Shown: positions 29,529-38,488 of the stretch, one piece after another
Numbering within the stretch: the stretch's first letter is position 1
Layout of the letters: the number at the start of each line of letters is the position of its first letter
From: CAWCBH01 sp963793785
GTDB lineage: Bacteria > Actinomycetota > Thermoleophilia > Solirubrobacterales > 70-9
Length of the DNA: 64,000 nucleotides
Reading direction: 5' to 3'
Assembly (NCBI GenBank): GCA_963793785.1
Contig: CAWCBH010000003.1
Coordinates: forward strand, 496,001-560,000
Made by a program: the position numbers and the translations under genes
Notes under the pieces: model-generated
What the model was told of the DNA's origin: nothing
Database searches by the model: none
The model's input: only the letters and a program-made list of their open reading frames with translations

Positions 29529-31050
29529 GCACGCGCATTCCACGTCTTCTCAGCCAGCCAGAGCTTCGGGCCGCGGAGTCCGGGGAGCGCCTCGCTGCCG
29601 AGCACCCCGAGGAAGGGATGCGCCGCCGCGAGTTCCTCGGCCGCACCGCGACGCTGGCCGGCGGTGCGGCGCTGGCCGGGCTGCTGCCCCCCGAGCAGCT
29701 AGTCCAGGCAGCGGCCCGGGTGCAGAGCCGGGTCGCGCTGCCAAGCCCGCGCAACCTGCCGATCGACACCTTCGTGGTGCTGATGATGGAGAACCGCTCC
29801 TTCGACCATTACCTCGGCTGGCATCCGAAGGCGGATTCGCGCAACCGCGGCCTCAGCTACCCCGACGCCGAGGGCAAGGCGGTTCAGACGCATCATCTGA
29901 CGCCGGACTTCCAGGGCTGCGCGTTCCGCGACCCCGATCACTCCTGGGACGGCGGCCGGCACCAGTGGGGGCGGGGCAAGATGAAGGGCTTCGTGCAGGG
30001 CAACAAGGAGGGCGACGGAAGCGACAGCTTCGCGGCCGGCTATTACCTCAAGGAAGACGTCGGCTTCCTGCCCCATGCCGCCGACGGCTTCCAGCTCTAT
30101 GACCGCTTCTTTCACTCGATCATGGCCTCCACCTATCCCAACCGCCACTACATGTGGGCGGCGCAGTCCGGAGGCCAGAAGGGGAACACGATTCCCTCGG
30201 CCACTCTCGGCAACCAGTGGGAGACGATCTTCGACCGCGCGATCGCCAATGGACTGAGCGCCTCCTACTACCACACAGACCTGCCGGTCTCGGCGCTGTA
30301 CGGCGCGCGCGGCCTGAGCTGGACAAAGAACATGCCGGCGTTCTACGCACAGGCCGCGGCCGGGACGTTGCCCAACATCTCCTTCGTCGACCCGCCGTTC
30401 CGCGACGGCGGCGGTGGCGACGGCCTCTCCGCCGACGAGCATCCCCACGGCGACATTCGGCTCGGGCAGGCCTTCATGTCCGACGTCGTCCACGCTTTCA
30501 TGGAGTCGCCCCAGTTCCGCCGCGGAGCGCTGTTCATCGTCTACGACGAGTGGGGGGGCTTCTTCGACCACGTCGAGCCGCGCTTCGTCCCCGACGACCG
30601 GCGCAGCCGCAAGCTCGACGACGACTTCGGCCTCTCCGGCTTCCGGATCCCGGCGGTGGCCGTGTCCCCGTTCGTGCGGCGCGGCACAGCGTCAACCACG
30701 CGACCTGCATGTTCGAGTCGATCCTGAAGCTGATCTCCTACAAGTTCGGGCTCGGATACCTCAACAAGCGCCACCGCTACGCCTTCAACATCGGCCGCAC
30801 CTTCGACTGGGCCAACCCCCGCTTCGAGCCGCCGCAGCTCCCGGACCCGGAGACGATCACGGCCACGCCCTGTAGCGCCCAGCAGCAGCGCTCGCTCGCC
30901 GAGCGCCCGAAGGAGCATGACCTCGGCCGGCTGGAGACATCCGGCTACCTCGACCGGCTCGGCCACGAGGTCGAGCTGCCCACATACGGGCGCACCTTCC
31001 GCGGCCCCGACGGGGTCAAGCGGGCGCTGCGCCGCTCGACCTCCGGCTGA
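29525..31050 (+). CDS. Tat-exported phosphoesterase (phospholipase C/acid phosphatase type, one frameshift)
   Basis: About 508 residues after correction. A twin-arginine signal (MRRREFLGRTATLAGGAALA) near residue 35 marks Tat export. The catalytic domain starts IDTFVVLMMENRSFDHYLGW, the typical phosphoesterase start with the Glu-Asn-Arg-Ser metal site, followed by DHSWDGGRHQW, TYPNRHYMWAAQSG and, near 30540, FIVYDEWGGFFDHVEPR. The frame breaks near 30686 with one base missing; correction gives HSVNHATCMFESILKLISYKFGL. Phospholipase C-type enzymes of this family act on phospholipids or phosphate monoesters. Overlaps the preceding RTX gene by 4 nt. Confidence 0.85.
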
Positions 31051-31055
31051 TCGAG

Positions 31056-31129
31056 AGCCGGAGGTCGGATTCGAACCGACGGCCTGCGCTTTACAAGAGC
31101 GCTGCTCTGACCAGCTGAGCTACTCCGGC
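31056..31129 (-). tRNA. tRNA-Thr (anticodon UGU)
   Basis: Read on the minus strand this folds as a cloverleaf: acceptor GCCGGAG pairs with CTCCGGC, the anticodon stem GCGCT/AGCGC holds the loop CTTGTAA (anticodon TGT), and the T arm contains GGTTCGAATCC. The 3' CCA is not encoded. The start is 31129. Confidence 0.93.
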
Positions 31130-31235
31130 GTGACCTCAGGGTAGCCGCGTCGCGAGACCTCAACCAGTGGGATCTAGCTGTCGGGGTTGCCGCGTATCGT
31201 CACCGGTCAATGTGCTCCTCTGACCGTTGGCGGCG

Positions 31236-32438
31236 ATGAGCGAGAGGCGCTTCCTTCGCGGGCGGCCACGTCGACCGGGGCACGACCGCGAGGGCGGCGG
31301 AGCCGAGCTCGGCGAGATCGACCCCGGCGAGCTGAGCGGCCTCTTCTCCGCTCCCGGCTGGCTGCGCGACCTCGGCTTCTCGGCCTGGTTGCTGGTCGGA
31401 GTCGCGGCAGCGGTGGTGGGGGCGGTCTGGTTCCTGGCGATCACGCAGACGATCGTGATGCCGGTTGTCACGGCGGCGATCATCGCCTCGGTCACCGCAC
31501 CGGCCGTCGATTGGCTGAAGCGGCGCCGGGTCCCGAGGGGAGCCGGCTCGGTGATCGTCTTCATGGCGATCGCGCTGATCGGAGCCGGTGTCGGATTGCT
31601 GGTCCTCAACGGCATCGCAAGTCAGGCGGATAGCATCAGCGAGAGGCTGGGCGCCGGCGCCGACGAGCTCGAATCGCTGGCCCGTGACCTCGGCGTCAAT
31701 GCGGACACTGCCGCGAATGCAAACGAGAACGCCAGCTCCGGCGTCAGCTCGAGCTTCAAGGCGCTGACCGGCGGCCTGATCGACGCGATCGACGGGCTTG
31801 CCTCACTGGCGGTCTTCCTCTCCTTCACGGCGCTCAGTCTGTTCTTCCTGCTCAAGGATGCACCGACGATCGGCGGTTTCGTCGAGCGTCATCTCGGCGT
31901 TCCGGTCCCGGTCGCCCGCACCATCACCGGACGCCTCGCCGGCTCGCTGCGCGGCTACTTCGTCGGCGTCACGGTCGTTGCCCTGTGGAGCGCCGCGATC
32001 GTGGGCGTGGGGTCGCTCGTGCTCGGCGTGCCGCTGGCCGGCACGATCGCCATCGTCACGTTCCTCGGCGGCTACATCCCCTACCTCGGTGCCTGGACCG
32101 CGGGGGCGTTCGCGGTCCTGGTCGCGCTCGGCGGCCAGGGTCCGGAGGCAGCGGCGGCGATGGCGTTGATCGTCCTGCTGGCTAACGGAGTGCTTCAGCA
32201 GCTGGTGCAGCCGATCGCATACGGCGCTGCTCTCGGACTCCACCCGCTGGCGGTGCTGATCGTGACGATCGCCGGCGGTTGCCTCTTCGGCACGATCGGC
32301 CTGGTCCTCGCCGCACCGCTGCTGTCCGCGGCGGTGCGGATCTCGGCCGACCTCTCGAACGCGCGGGCGGCTGCCGAGGGGGAGGGCCCGGCGGAAACCG
32401 GCTCCGAATGGCCCGCCCCGGCGCCCGGCGTCGCCTGA
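31236..32438 (+). CDS. AI-2E family transporter
   Basis: A 400-residue polytopic membrane protein with about seven helices, the AI-2E (formerly PerM) layout. The N-terminal part is cytosolic and acidic, followed by a helix pair, the long amphipathic loop (ISERLGAGADELESLARDLG), then GRLAGSLRGYFVGVTVVALW and LGGYIPYLGAWTAGAFAVL. The C-terminal tail is Glu/Ala-rich. Autoinducer or other small-molecule export is family speculation only. ATG 31236 starts it. Confidence 0.82.
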   Translation: MSERRFLRGRPRRPGHDREGGGAELGEIDPGELSGLFSAPGWLRDLGFSAWLLVGVAAAVVGAVWFLAITQTIVMPVVTAAIIASVTAPAVDWLKRRRVPRGAGSVIVFMAIALIGAGVGLLVLNGIASQADSISERLGAGADELESLARDLGVNADTAANANENASSGVSSSFKALTGGLIDAIDGLASLAVFLSFTALSLFFLLKDAPTIGGFVERHLGVPVPVARTITGRLAGSLRGYFVGVTVVALWSAAIVGVGSLVLGVPLAGTIAIVTFLGGYIPYLGAWTAGAFAVLVALGGQGPEAAAAMALIVLLANGVLQQLVQPIAYGAALGLHPLAVLIVTIAGGCLFGTIGLVLAAPLLSAAVRISADLSNARAAAEGEGPAETGSEWPAPAPGVA

Positions 32439-32453
32439 CGTACGATCGCGCCC

Positions 32454-34535
32454 ATGGCGACCGGCACAGGCCGCAGGCGCTTCGCGGGTAGACACGCGGT
32501 CCTGCGGGTGATCGTCGTCTGGCTGCTGACCGCGGCGACCCTTGTTCTGCTCAGCGGGATCCTTGATGACTTCGACGTCGACGGCAACGGTGCGGCGCTG
32601 CTCGGCGCGGCGCTGATCGGGATCATCAACGCGCTGGTCTGGCCGCTGCTGATCCGGATCGCCCTTCCGTTCACGGTCCTCACCCTCGGCCTCGGGGTCT
32701 TGGTCCTCAACGGCGCCGTCGTGGTGGCGGTCTCCGAGATCGACTCCGGCCTCCACGTCGACGGTCTCTGGGCCGGGATCGTCGTCGCCCTCGGAATCAC
32801 GGTCGTAAACACCTTGGTCACCTCATTGGCGGCAATCGACGACGACGACTTCTACTACCGCAACGTGATCAAGCGCCAGGCGCGCCGCGTCGGGGTGGCG
32901 GACGCCGCGTCGCAGGCCCCCGGCGTCTACTTCCTCGAGATCGACGGGCTCGCCCACGCTGTCGTCCAGCGGGGGCTGCGAGACGGCCATCTGCCAACCC
33001 TTTCGCGCTGGATCCGTGACGGCTCGCACCGCCTGATTGGCTGGGAGACGGACTGGTCCTCGCAGACCGGAGCCTGCCAAGCCGGCCTGTTGCACGGCGA
33101 CAACGAGGACTACCCGGCATTTCGCTGGTGGGAGAAGGACCGCAACGCTCCGATCGTCACCAACCACCCCCGCGACGCGGCGGAGCTAGAGCGCCGCCAC
33201 TCCGACGGCCGCGGCCTCCTGCACGAGGACGGTGCCAGCCGCGCCAACATCCTCTCCGGCGACGCACCCCACACCCTGCTGACGATGAGCACTGTCCTCG
33301 ATCGCAAGCGCTCGGGGCGGATCGGCCAGGACTACTTCGCCTACTTCGCCAATCCCTACAACGTCACCCGCACCCTGGCCCTGGTGATCGGCGACGTCGC
33401 GCAAGAGCTCTATTTCGCCGCCCAGCAGCGGCGCCGGGACGTGCGACCACGGATCAAGCGCAGCTTCTCCTACGCCTTCGTCCGCGCCTGGGGCACGGTG
33501 GTCCAGCGCGACCTCCAGGTCTCTGCGGTGATCGGGGACCTCTACGCCGGAAGGCCGGTCGGCTACACGACCTTCCTTGCCTACGACGAGGTCGCCCATC
33601 ACTCAGGGGTGGAGCGACCGGACGCGCTGGCCGTGCTTCGCCGGCTCGATCGCCAGATCGCCCGCATCGAGGCCGCGGCCGAGGACGCCGAGCGACCCTA
33701 CCGGCTGGTGGTGCTGGCCGATCACGGCCAGTCGCAGGGGGCGACGTTCCTCGACCGATACGGGGTCACCATCTCCGACCTGGTCGAGAAAACGATCGGC
33801 GCGACAGCCGTGCACGAGGACGCCAGCGGCAACGACGAGTCGCTCTCCTACCTGGGCGCCTCGCTGACCGAGGCGAGCCGTGCGGACACGATGGCCGGGC
33901 GCGGCATCCGCGCCACCACCCGCAGCAGGACCGTCGACGGTGAGGTCCGGCTCGGCGAGGAGGAAATGCCTGACGAGGCCCCTGATGACGACTCCGATCA
34001 GTTGCCCGAGCTCTCGGTGATGGCCTCGGGGAACCTGGGCCTGATCTCGTTCCCCCGCGAGCCCGGCCGGCTGACCCTGGAGCGGATCGAGGGCATTTAC
34101 CCCGCGTTGATACCGGCGCTTCGCGAGCATCCCGGCATCGGCTTCCTCCTCGTGCGCTCGGAGCGCGAAGGAGCGGTGGTGCTCGGATCGTCGGGGGTCA
34201 ATTATCTGGACACGGGCCGGGTCGACGGCCCGGACCCGCTCGCTCCGTTCGGGCCCAACGCAGCCGCGCACGTGAAGCGCACCGACGGCTTCGCCCACTG
34301 CCCCGACATCGTCCTCAACAGCACCTACTGGTCAGAGACCGACGAGGTGGCGGCTTTCGAGGAGCTGGTCGGATCGCACGGGGGTATGGGCGGCGAGCAG
34401 TCGCACCCGTTCGTGCTGTTGCCGAGCGATTGGGTCGACCCGGCGCGGCCCCTGATCGGCGCCGAGGCCGTGCACCGGCAGATGCGTCGCTGGCTCGCCG
34501 ACCTCGGCCACGACGCCTTCTCGGACGGGCGCTAG
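32454..34535 (+). CDS. Membrane domain fused to an alkaline-phosphatase-superfamily domain
   Basis: A 693-residue fusion. The first 140 residues hold four helices of the phage-holin-like 4_2 type (VWLLTAATLVLLSGIL, ALIGIINALVWPLLIRIALP, LGLGVLVLNGAVVVAVSEI, IVVALGITVVNTLVTSLAAI). The rest has the alkaline-phosphatase-superfamily signature: VYFLEIDGLAHAVVQRG, DEVAHHSGVERPDAL and LVVLADHGQSQGATFL, the metal-binding Asp and His positions of nucleotide pyrophosphatase-like enzymes. Such fusions are common in actinobacteria; the substrate is unknown, perhaps a cell-surface phosphodiester. It overlaps the convergent efflux pump by 4 nt. Confidence 0.75.
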   Translation: MATGTGRRRFAGRHAVLRVIVVWLLTAATLVLLSGILDDFDVDGNGAALLGAALIGIINALVWPLLIRIALPFTVLTLGLGVLVLNGAVVVAVSEIDSGLHVDGLWAGIVVALGITVVNTLVTSLAAIDDDDFYYRNVIKRQARRVGVADAASQAPGVYFLEIDGLAHAVVQRGLRDGHLPTLSRWIRDGSHRLIGWETDWSSQTGACQAGLLHGDNEDYPAFRWWEKDRNAPIVTNHPRDAAELERRHSDGRGLLHEDGASRANILSGDAPHTLLTMSTVLDRKRSGRIGQDYFAYFANPYNVTRTLALVIGDVAQELYFAAQQRRRDVRPRIKRSFSYAFVRAWGTVVQRDLQVSAVIGDLYAGRPVGYTTFLAYDEVAHHSGVERPDALAVLRRLDRQIARIEAAAEDAERPYRLVVLADHGQSQGATFLDRYGVTISDLVEKTIGATAVHEDASGNDESLSYLGASLTEASRADTMAGRGIRATTRSRTVDGEVRLGEEEMPDEAPDDDSDQLPELSVMASGNLGLISFPREPGRLTLERIEGIYPALIPALREHPGIGFLLVRSEREGAVVLGSSGVNYLDTGRVDGPDPLAPFGPNAAAHVKRTDGFAHCPDIVLNSTYWSETDEVAAFEELVGSHGGMGGEQSHPFVLLPSDWVDPARPLIGAEAVHRQMRRWLADLGHDAFSDGR

Positions 34536-36133
34536 GGCGGAGCGGCCACCGTCTCGAGCTCCGCAAACCGCTTGACCGGAAGCCGGCGCGTCGCCCAGAA
34601 CGAGGCCACCACGATGAAGGCGGCGAACAGCAACGCCTTCTTGAGCGCCTCGACCTGCGCGTCCTCGTAGTCCTCGACGAGCGCGTCCACGGTGTCGGGG
34701 TCGAGCCCCGCCTCGGTGGACCCGGCCCGAACTTCCTCCGAGGCGACGAAGCTCACATCCCCGCCCAGCCTGATCTCGACCTGCTGCTTGACTTCCTGCG
34801 GAATACGCGGATCGTCGGCAACGTTGTCGGAGACGGCCGCGATCAGGCCGCTGAGCACGACAGCGCCGAGAAGCGCCGTTCCGAGCGACGAGCCGAGCTG
34901 CTGGGCGGTGTTCTGCAGGCCGCCGGCTTCGCTGCGGTCGCGATCGCCGACCGCGGACTGGACGACGTTGCCGAGCTGGGAGACGATCAGCCCCATCCCG
35001 ACGCCGAGCACACCCATCGCCGCGAGGAACGGGCCGGTGTCGAGCTCGGGCTCGATCACCGCCAGCAGCATCAGGGTCGAGAGGAACGTGATCGCCAGGC
35101 CGGCCCGGACGATCGCGCGGGCCGCGAACCGCCCCGCGAGCCTCGAGCCGGAGAGCGCGGCTACGAACAGGCCCACCGAGGCGGGCAGCATCCGCACACC
35201 CGTCTCGAGCGCGTCGAGCCCCTGCACGATCTGGAGGTAGAGGGGGATCGTGAAGAAGATCCCCATCAGGATCAGGTTCTGGACGAGCAGCATCGAGAGC
35301 CCGCCGCGAAGCATCGGAATCCGGAACAGGGCGAAGTGGACCAGGGGGTCGCGCTCCCTCTCCTCGCGACGACGCTCCCAGGCACGGAAGCCGGCCAGGA
35401 CAAGGAAGCCGGCCCCGATCACGAAGGGGGTCAACGAGAACCCGAGCGGTTCGACGGGCGAGTCCAGCGGCTCGAGCCAGCCCCAGTTGCTCGCCTGCAG
35501 GACGCCGAGCACGACGATTGAGAGGCCGAGCGCGGCAAGAACAGACCCGACCCAGTCGAGGCGTGGCGGACGAGGATCACGAGCGGGCTCCTCCATCCAC
35601 CTGGTCCCGACCAGGATCGCCGCCGCGAGCACGACTTCGCCGGCGAAGACGACCCGCCAGCTCAGCTCGGTCGTCGCCCACCCGCCGACGATCGGCCCGA
35701 CCGCGATTCCGGCTCCGGCAACCCCGCCGAGGACCCCGTAGGCGAGCGTCCGGTCGCGTCCGTCGAAGTTGCCGGCGACGAGGGCGACGAGGGCCGGCAA
35801 TACGAGAGCCGCCCCGATCCCCTCCAGGATCGACCAGCCCAGCGTCAGCGTCGGGACGCTCCACGAGGCCGCGGTCAGGGCCGACCCGCAGGCGTAGATG
35901 ACGAGGCCGATCCTGAAAGCGCGCCGCCGGCCCCAGAGGTCGCCGAGCTTGCCGCCGGTCAGCATCAATGCCGCCATCACCAGGGCGTAGAGGGCGATCA
36001 CGGCCTGGATCGTGGTCACCGTCGTGTCGAAGTCCGCGACCAGCTGCGAGATCGCCACGTTCATAACCGCCTGGTCCAGGACCATCAGGAACTGGGCAGC
36101 CCCGAGGACCGCGAGGATTCCCCACTTCGCCAT
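34532..36133 (-). CDS. DHA2-type MFS drug/proton antiporter
   Basis: A 533-residue, 14-helix MFS protein of the EmrB/QacA type. The MFS signature LTGGKLGDLWGRRRAFRIG lies near 59-77, and GPIVGGWATTELSWRVVF (motif C region) follows near 150. An alternating-hydrophobic helix set fills the C-terminal half, ending KRFAELETVAAPP. Efflux of a drug or metabolite is family knowledge; no local regulator of the TetR or MarR type is seen beside it. ATG 36133 is the start. Confidence 0.87.
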   Translation of the reverse strand: MAKWGILAVLGAAQFLMVLDQAVMNVAISQLVADFDTTVTTIQAVIALYALVMAALMLTGGKLGDLWGRRRAFRIGLVIYACGSALTAASWSVPTLTLGWSILEGIGAALVLPALVALVAGNFDGRDRTLAYGVLGGVAGAGIAVGPIVGGWATTELSWRVVFAGEVVLAAAILVGTRWMEEPARDPRPPRLDWVGSVLAALGLSIVVLGVLQASNWGWLEPLDSPVEPLGFSLTPFVIGAGFLVLAGFRAWERRREERERDPLVHFALFRIPMLRGGLSMLLVQNLILMGIFFTIPLYLQIVQGLDALETGVRMLPASVGLFVAALSGSRLAGRFAARAIVRAGLAITFLSTLMLLAVIEPELDTGPFLAAMGVLGVGMGLIVSQLGNVVQSAVGDRDRSEAGGLQNTAQQLGSSLGTALLGAVVLSGLIAAVSDNVADDPRIPQEVKQQVEIRLGGDVSFVASEEVRAGSTEAGLDPDTVDALVEDYEDAQVEALKKALLFAAFIVVASFWATRRLPVKRFAELETVAAPP

Positions 36134-36159
36134 CTAGCCCACCGTGGGGCGAATACGGC

Positions 36160-36549
36160 TTAAGAGATCGCCTTCGCCTTGATCGCGTCGAACTCCGCCT
36201 GGCTGATCGTGCCGGCGTCGAGCAGCTCCTTCGCCTTGGCGATCTCGGCGGCGGAGCCGCCGGACGCCTCGCGCACGTAGCTGTCGAAGGCGGCCTTCTG
36301 GGTCTTGGCCTGCGCGAGGCTGCGCTCCTGCATTCCATCGTGCTCGGCGATCAGGTAGATCAGAACGCCGAGGAACGGCACCACGATCACAAACACAACC
36401 CAGCCGGCCTTGCCCCAGCCGCCGATGTCGTCGCGGCGGAAGACGTCGGCGAGGACGGCGAAAACGGTCCACAGCCAGGCCACCCAGGCGAAGAAGATGA
36501 TCATCGTCCAGAGGATGTCCAGGAACGGATATTCGGTCGCCAGAAGCAT
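36160..36549 (-). CDS. PLDc_N- and SHOCT-domain membrane protein
   Basis: About 129 residues from ATG 36547-36549, chosen because GGAGGG lies just upstream. Two membrane segments (LWTMIIFFAWVAWLWTVFAVL and GWVVFVIVVPFLGVLIYLIAEH) match the N-terminal domain often attached to phospholipase D nucleases; after them comes a helical SHOCT motif (AAEIAKAKELLDAGTISQAEFDAIKAK). No catalytic PLD part is present. A TTG 15 nt further upstream is less likely. The box at 36642-36661 reads towards this gene. Confidence 0.75.
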   Translation of the reverse strand: MLLATEYPFLDILWTMIIFFAWVAWLWTVFAVLADVFRRDDIGGWGKAGWVVFVIVVPFLGVLIYLIAEHDGMQERSLAQAKTQKAAFDSYVREASGGSAAEIAKAKELLDAGTISQAEFDAIKAKAIS

Positions 36550-36617
36550 CTGCTCGCCCTCCAATGGTCATCGTTCTTCGAACGTCTTGCGTCCCACGAG
36601 GAACGTTTGCCGGGTGG

Positions 36618-36661
36618 ACACTATCGGCCGCCTCGGCGGAGCATCACCCGGTTCGGATGAT
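36618..36661 (-). promoter_or_regulatory. Shared-box promoter 1, upstream of the PLDc_N/SHOCT gene
   Basis: On the minus strand, box ATCATCC-GAAC-CGGGTGATG (36642-36661), then 17 nt, then the -10-like ATAGTGT at 36618-36624. The spacing is 2 nt shorter than in most copies. The box is nearly symmetric, so it could also act on the channel gene at 36717, but no -10 is found in that direction. Confidence 0.65.
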
Positions 36662-36716
36662 CTCCTTCAGCACCGCTTTGGAAGGGCGGTAGGCCCCGGT
36701 GGCGAACAGAGACCGG

Positions 36717-37187
36717 ATGGCGAACCAGGAGATGGGGCCCTCGGCGCCCAAGGAGCCGGCGCCGGTTCGATGGCTGCAGCGACGGATCGAGCGGGTGGGA
36801 TTGCGCCTGCGCGTCGCTGCGGTCTTGCTCGCGGCGATCTGGCTCGCGGCGGTCGTGCTCTTCGCGCTGATCGAGCGCCTGGTCGACCCGGAGACGTTTG
36901 ACAGCATCTGGCTCGCGCTGTGGTGGGCGGTGCAGACCGTGACCACGGTCGGTTACGGCGACGTCGTTCCCGGTGGGGTGGGAGGGAAGATCGTCGGCTC
37001 GTTCCTGATGCTGGCCGGCCTCTCCCTGCTGGCGGTGGTGACTGGCGTGATCACCAGCGCCTTCGTGACCACGGCGCTGGCCCAGAGGCAGGCGGCCGGC
37101 AAGGATCCGATCATGCGAAAGCTCACGGAGCTGTCCGCCCAGGTAGAGGCGATCGAGGCGGAGCTGAGTCGCGGGTCGAAGCGCTGA
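36717..37187 (+). CDS. Two-helix potassium channel
   Basis: About 156 residues with two membrane helices around a pore loop carrying the selectivity filter TVGYGD near 76-81 (TVTTVGYGDVVPGG). The N-terminus is polar; the C-terminal 25 residues form a charged helix (TELSAQVEAIEAELSRG). This is the KcsA-like minimal channel. ATG 36717 is my start; GTG 36699 in frame is possible. It is one of three channel sequences in the window. Confidence 0.85.
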   Translation: MANQEMGPSAPKEPAPVRWLQRRIERVGLRLRVAAVLLAAIWLAAVVLFALIERLVDPETFDSIWLALWWAVQTVTTVGYGDVVPGGVGGKIVGSFLMLAGLSLLAVVTGVITSAFVTTALAQRQAAGKDPIMRKLTELSAQVEAIEAELSRGSKR

Positions 37188-37247
37188 CCAGGCGGACTGG
37201 AGCGGGGCGGCCAGCCGGGAGCGGCCGCCCCTACTCCTCGTTCCTCC

Positions 37248-37649
37248 TCACTCCTCCCAGCGTGCCGTCAGCTGGTAGATGATCGTCACATCGAGAATGA
37301 TGATCAGAAACGCCCACAGCGGCGCCAGGGGGAACCAGACGATCTGGGCTATGGCGTTCACCATGACGAAGAACACCGCCGCCCAGCGGGCTCCGGAGCT
37401 GCCGGCGAACAGGCCGAGTCCCGTGAGGGCCATGAGCGAGCCGAGGATCAGGTGCACCCAGCCCCATGTCGTGATGTCGGCGATGAGCACGCCCTCGCCG
37501 CCAACCACGACGACCTCGTCATTGAGGATCGCCGCAAGCCCCCAGAGGGCGTCGAGCGAGCCGACCAGGAACAGGACGACGCCCGCGAAGATGGCCCAAC
37601 CCGAGGGCTGCTTGGCTGGGACGTCACGAGTTTCACGAGTTGCTTCCAT
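37248..37649 (-). CDS. DUF7144-family four-helix membrane protein
   Basis: About 133 residues starting at ATG 37647-37649, preceded by AAAGGA. Four membrane helices: GWAIFAGVVLFLVGSLDALWG, then WGWVHLILGSLMALTGLGLFAG, WAAVFFVMVNAIAQIVWFP and LWAFLIIILDVTIIYQLTA. The GWAIFAG and GLAALND-type pattern matches the DUF7144 membrane family, three further traces of which are found in this island. No catalytic residue stands out. No shared box was found upstream. Confidence 0.7.
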   Translation of the reverse strand: MEATRETRDVPAKQPSGWAIFAGVVLFLVGSLDALWGLAAILNDEVVVVGGEGVLIADITTWGWVHLILGSLMALTGLGLFAGSSGARWAAVFFVMVNAIAQIVWFPLAPLWAFLIIILDVTIIYQLTARWEE

Positions 37650-37744
37650 TGCGACCATCCTTTCCGCGCGGGCGAGCATGCCCGCATTTTCAATCTGAGC
37701 CTAACCCGGCCTCGGGCATGTGGTTGGGAGCCACCGTGCAGGGC

Positions 37745-38212
37745 TCAGTCGTCGTGGACGACGAGCACCGGGCACGGGGCGTGCTTGAGAACACGGCTCG
37801 AGGTGGTGCCCTCCAAGCGGGCGCGAAGCCCTGTCAGCCCTCGCGAGCCGATGACGATGGCCGCGACGCCCCGCTCACGGGACAGCTCGACGATCGCGTC
37901 CGCTGCGCCAATCTCGCCGGCCACGGTGACCGGCTCGGGGTCAAGCCCGGCCGACCTCGCGAGCTCGGCCCCCTCCTCGGCGACACGACGGGCGTGAGCC
38001 TCGAACTCCTGCCCAAGTTCTTGAGACTTTCCGATGTCGAGCGGGGCCGGCTGCAGGTCCACACCTGCGGTCGAGCTGTATGCGAGTGCCTCCTCCCATA
38101 CCGTCGCAACCAGAACCGCGGACGTGTCGAAGAGCGCAGCCGTCTCACGGACAGCCCGACGGGCCGCGTCCGAGCCGTCGTAAGCGATCAGGACAGGTGC
38201 GGGATCGGTCAC
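37745..38212 (-). CDS. Universal stress protein UspA family
   Basis: A 155-residue single-domain UspA. The start (VLIAYDGSDAARRAVRETAA) is the family N-terminal strand-helix, and the ATP-binding motif reads GSRGLTGLRARLEGTTSSRVLKHAPCPVLVV (GxxG-x9-GS/T type). GTG 38212 is preceded by GAGG. The presence of the shared box upstream places it in the island's regulon. Confidence 0.9.
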   Translation of the reverse strand: MTDPAPVLIAYDGSDAARRAVRETAALFDTSAVLVATVWEEALAYSSTAGVDLQPAPLDIGKSQELGQEFEAHARRVAEEGAELARSAGLDPEPVTVAGEIGAADAIVELSRERGVAAIVIGSRGLTGLRARLEGTTSSRVLKHAPCPVLVVHDD

Positions 38213-38290
38213 CAGACCTCAGACCAGAAGTTCCGCCTTGGCCTGCATGTGCCTCCTCGCCTCCACCTGCTCCCGGGCAGCATGCTCCCG

Positions 38291-38336
38291 AACCTAGGGG
38301 GCGGCTTCCCCTGGCGCATCCCCCGAAGCGGGTGAA
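38291..38336 (-). promoter_or_regulatory. Shared-box promoter 2, upstream of uspA
   Basis: Box TTCACCC-GCTT-CGGGGGATG (38317-38336), exactly 19 nt, then CTAGGTT at 38291-38297. This is one of the best matches. It gives a leader of about 70 nt for the UspA gene. Confidence 0.8.
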
Positions 38337-38488
38337 TCGCCGACGGACGGGCAGGACCTACCTCGGATCGCCAAGCGATCGCGAGATAGAGGGTCTCACC
38401 GCTGGGATGTGGCCCTTGCGACTGAGTGAGATTCGTCGCCGAACGAGACCTGTCTGCACCCACGCGGGTACGCGCGTGAGGTCCGCGC

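Noticed and set aside
30917..31144. 75-residue frame across the tRNA-Thr region on the plus strand
   Set aside because: It is antisense to the tRNA over half its length, a common spurious ORF (it contains the familiar VGFEPTACALQ pattern). The tRNA is well supported.
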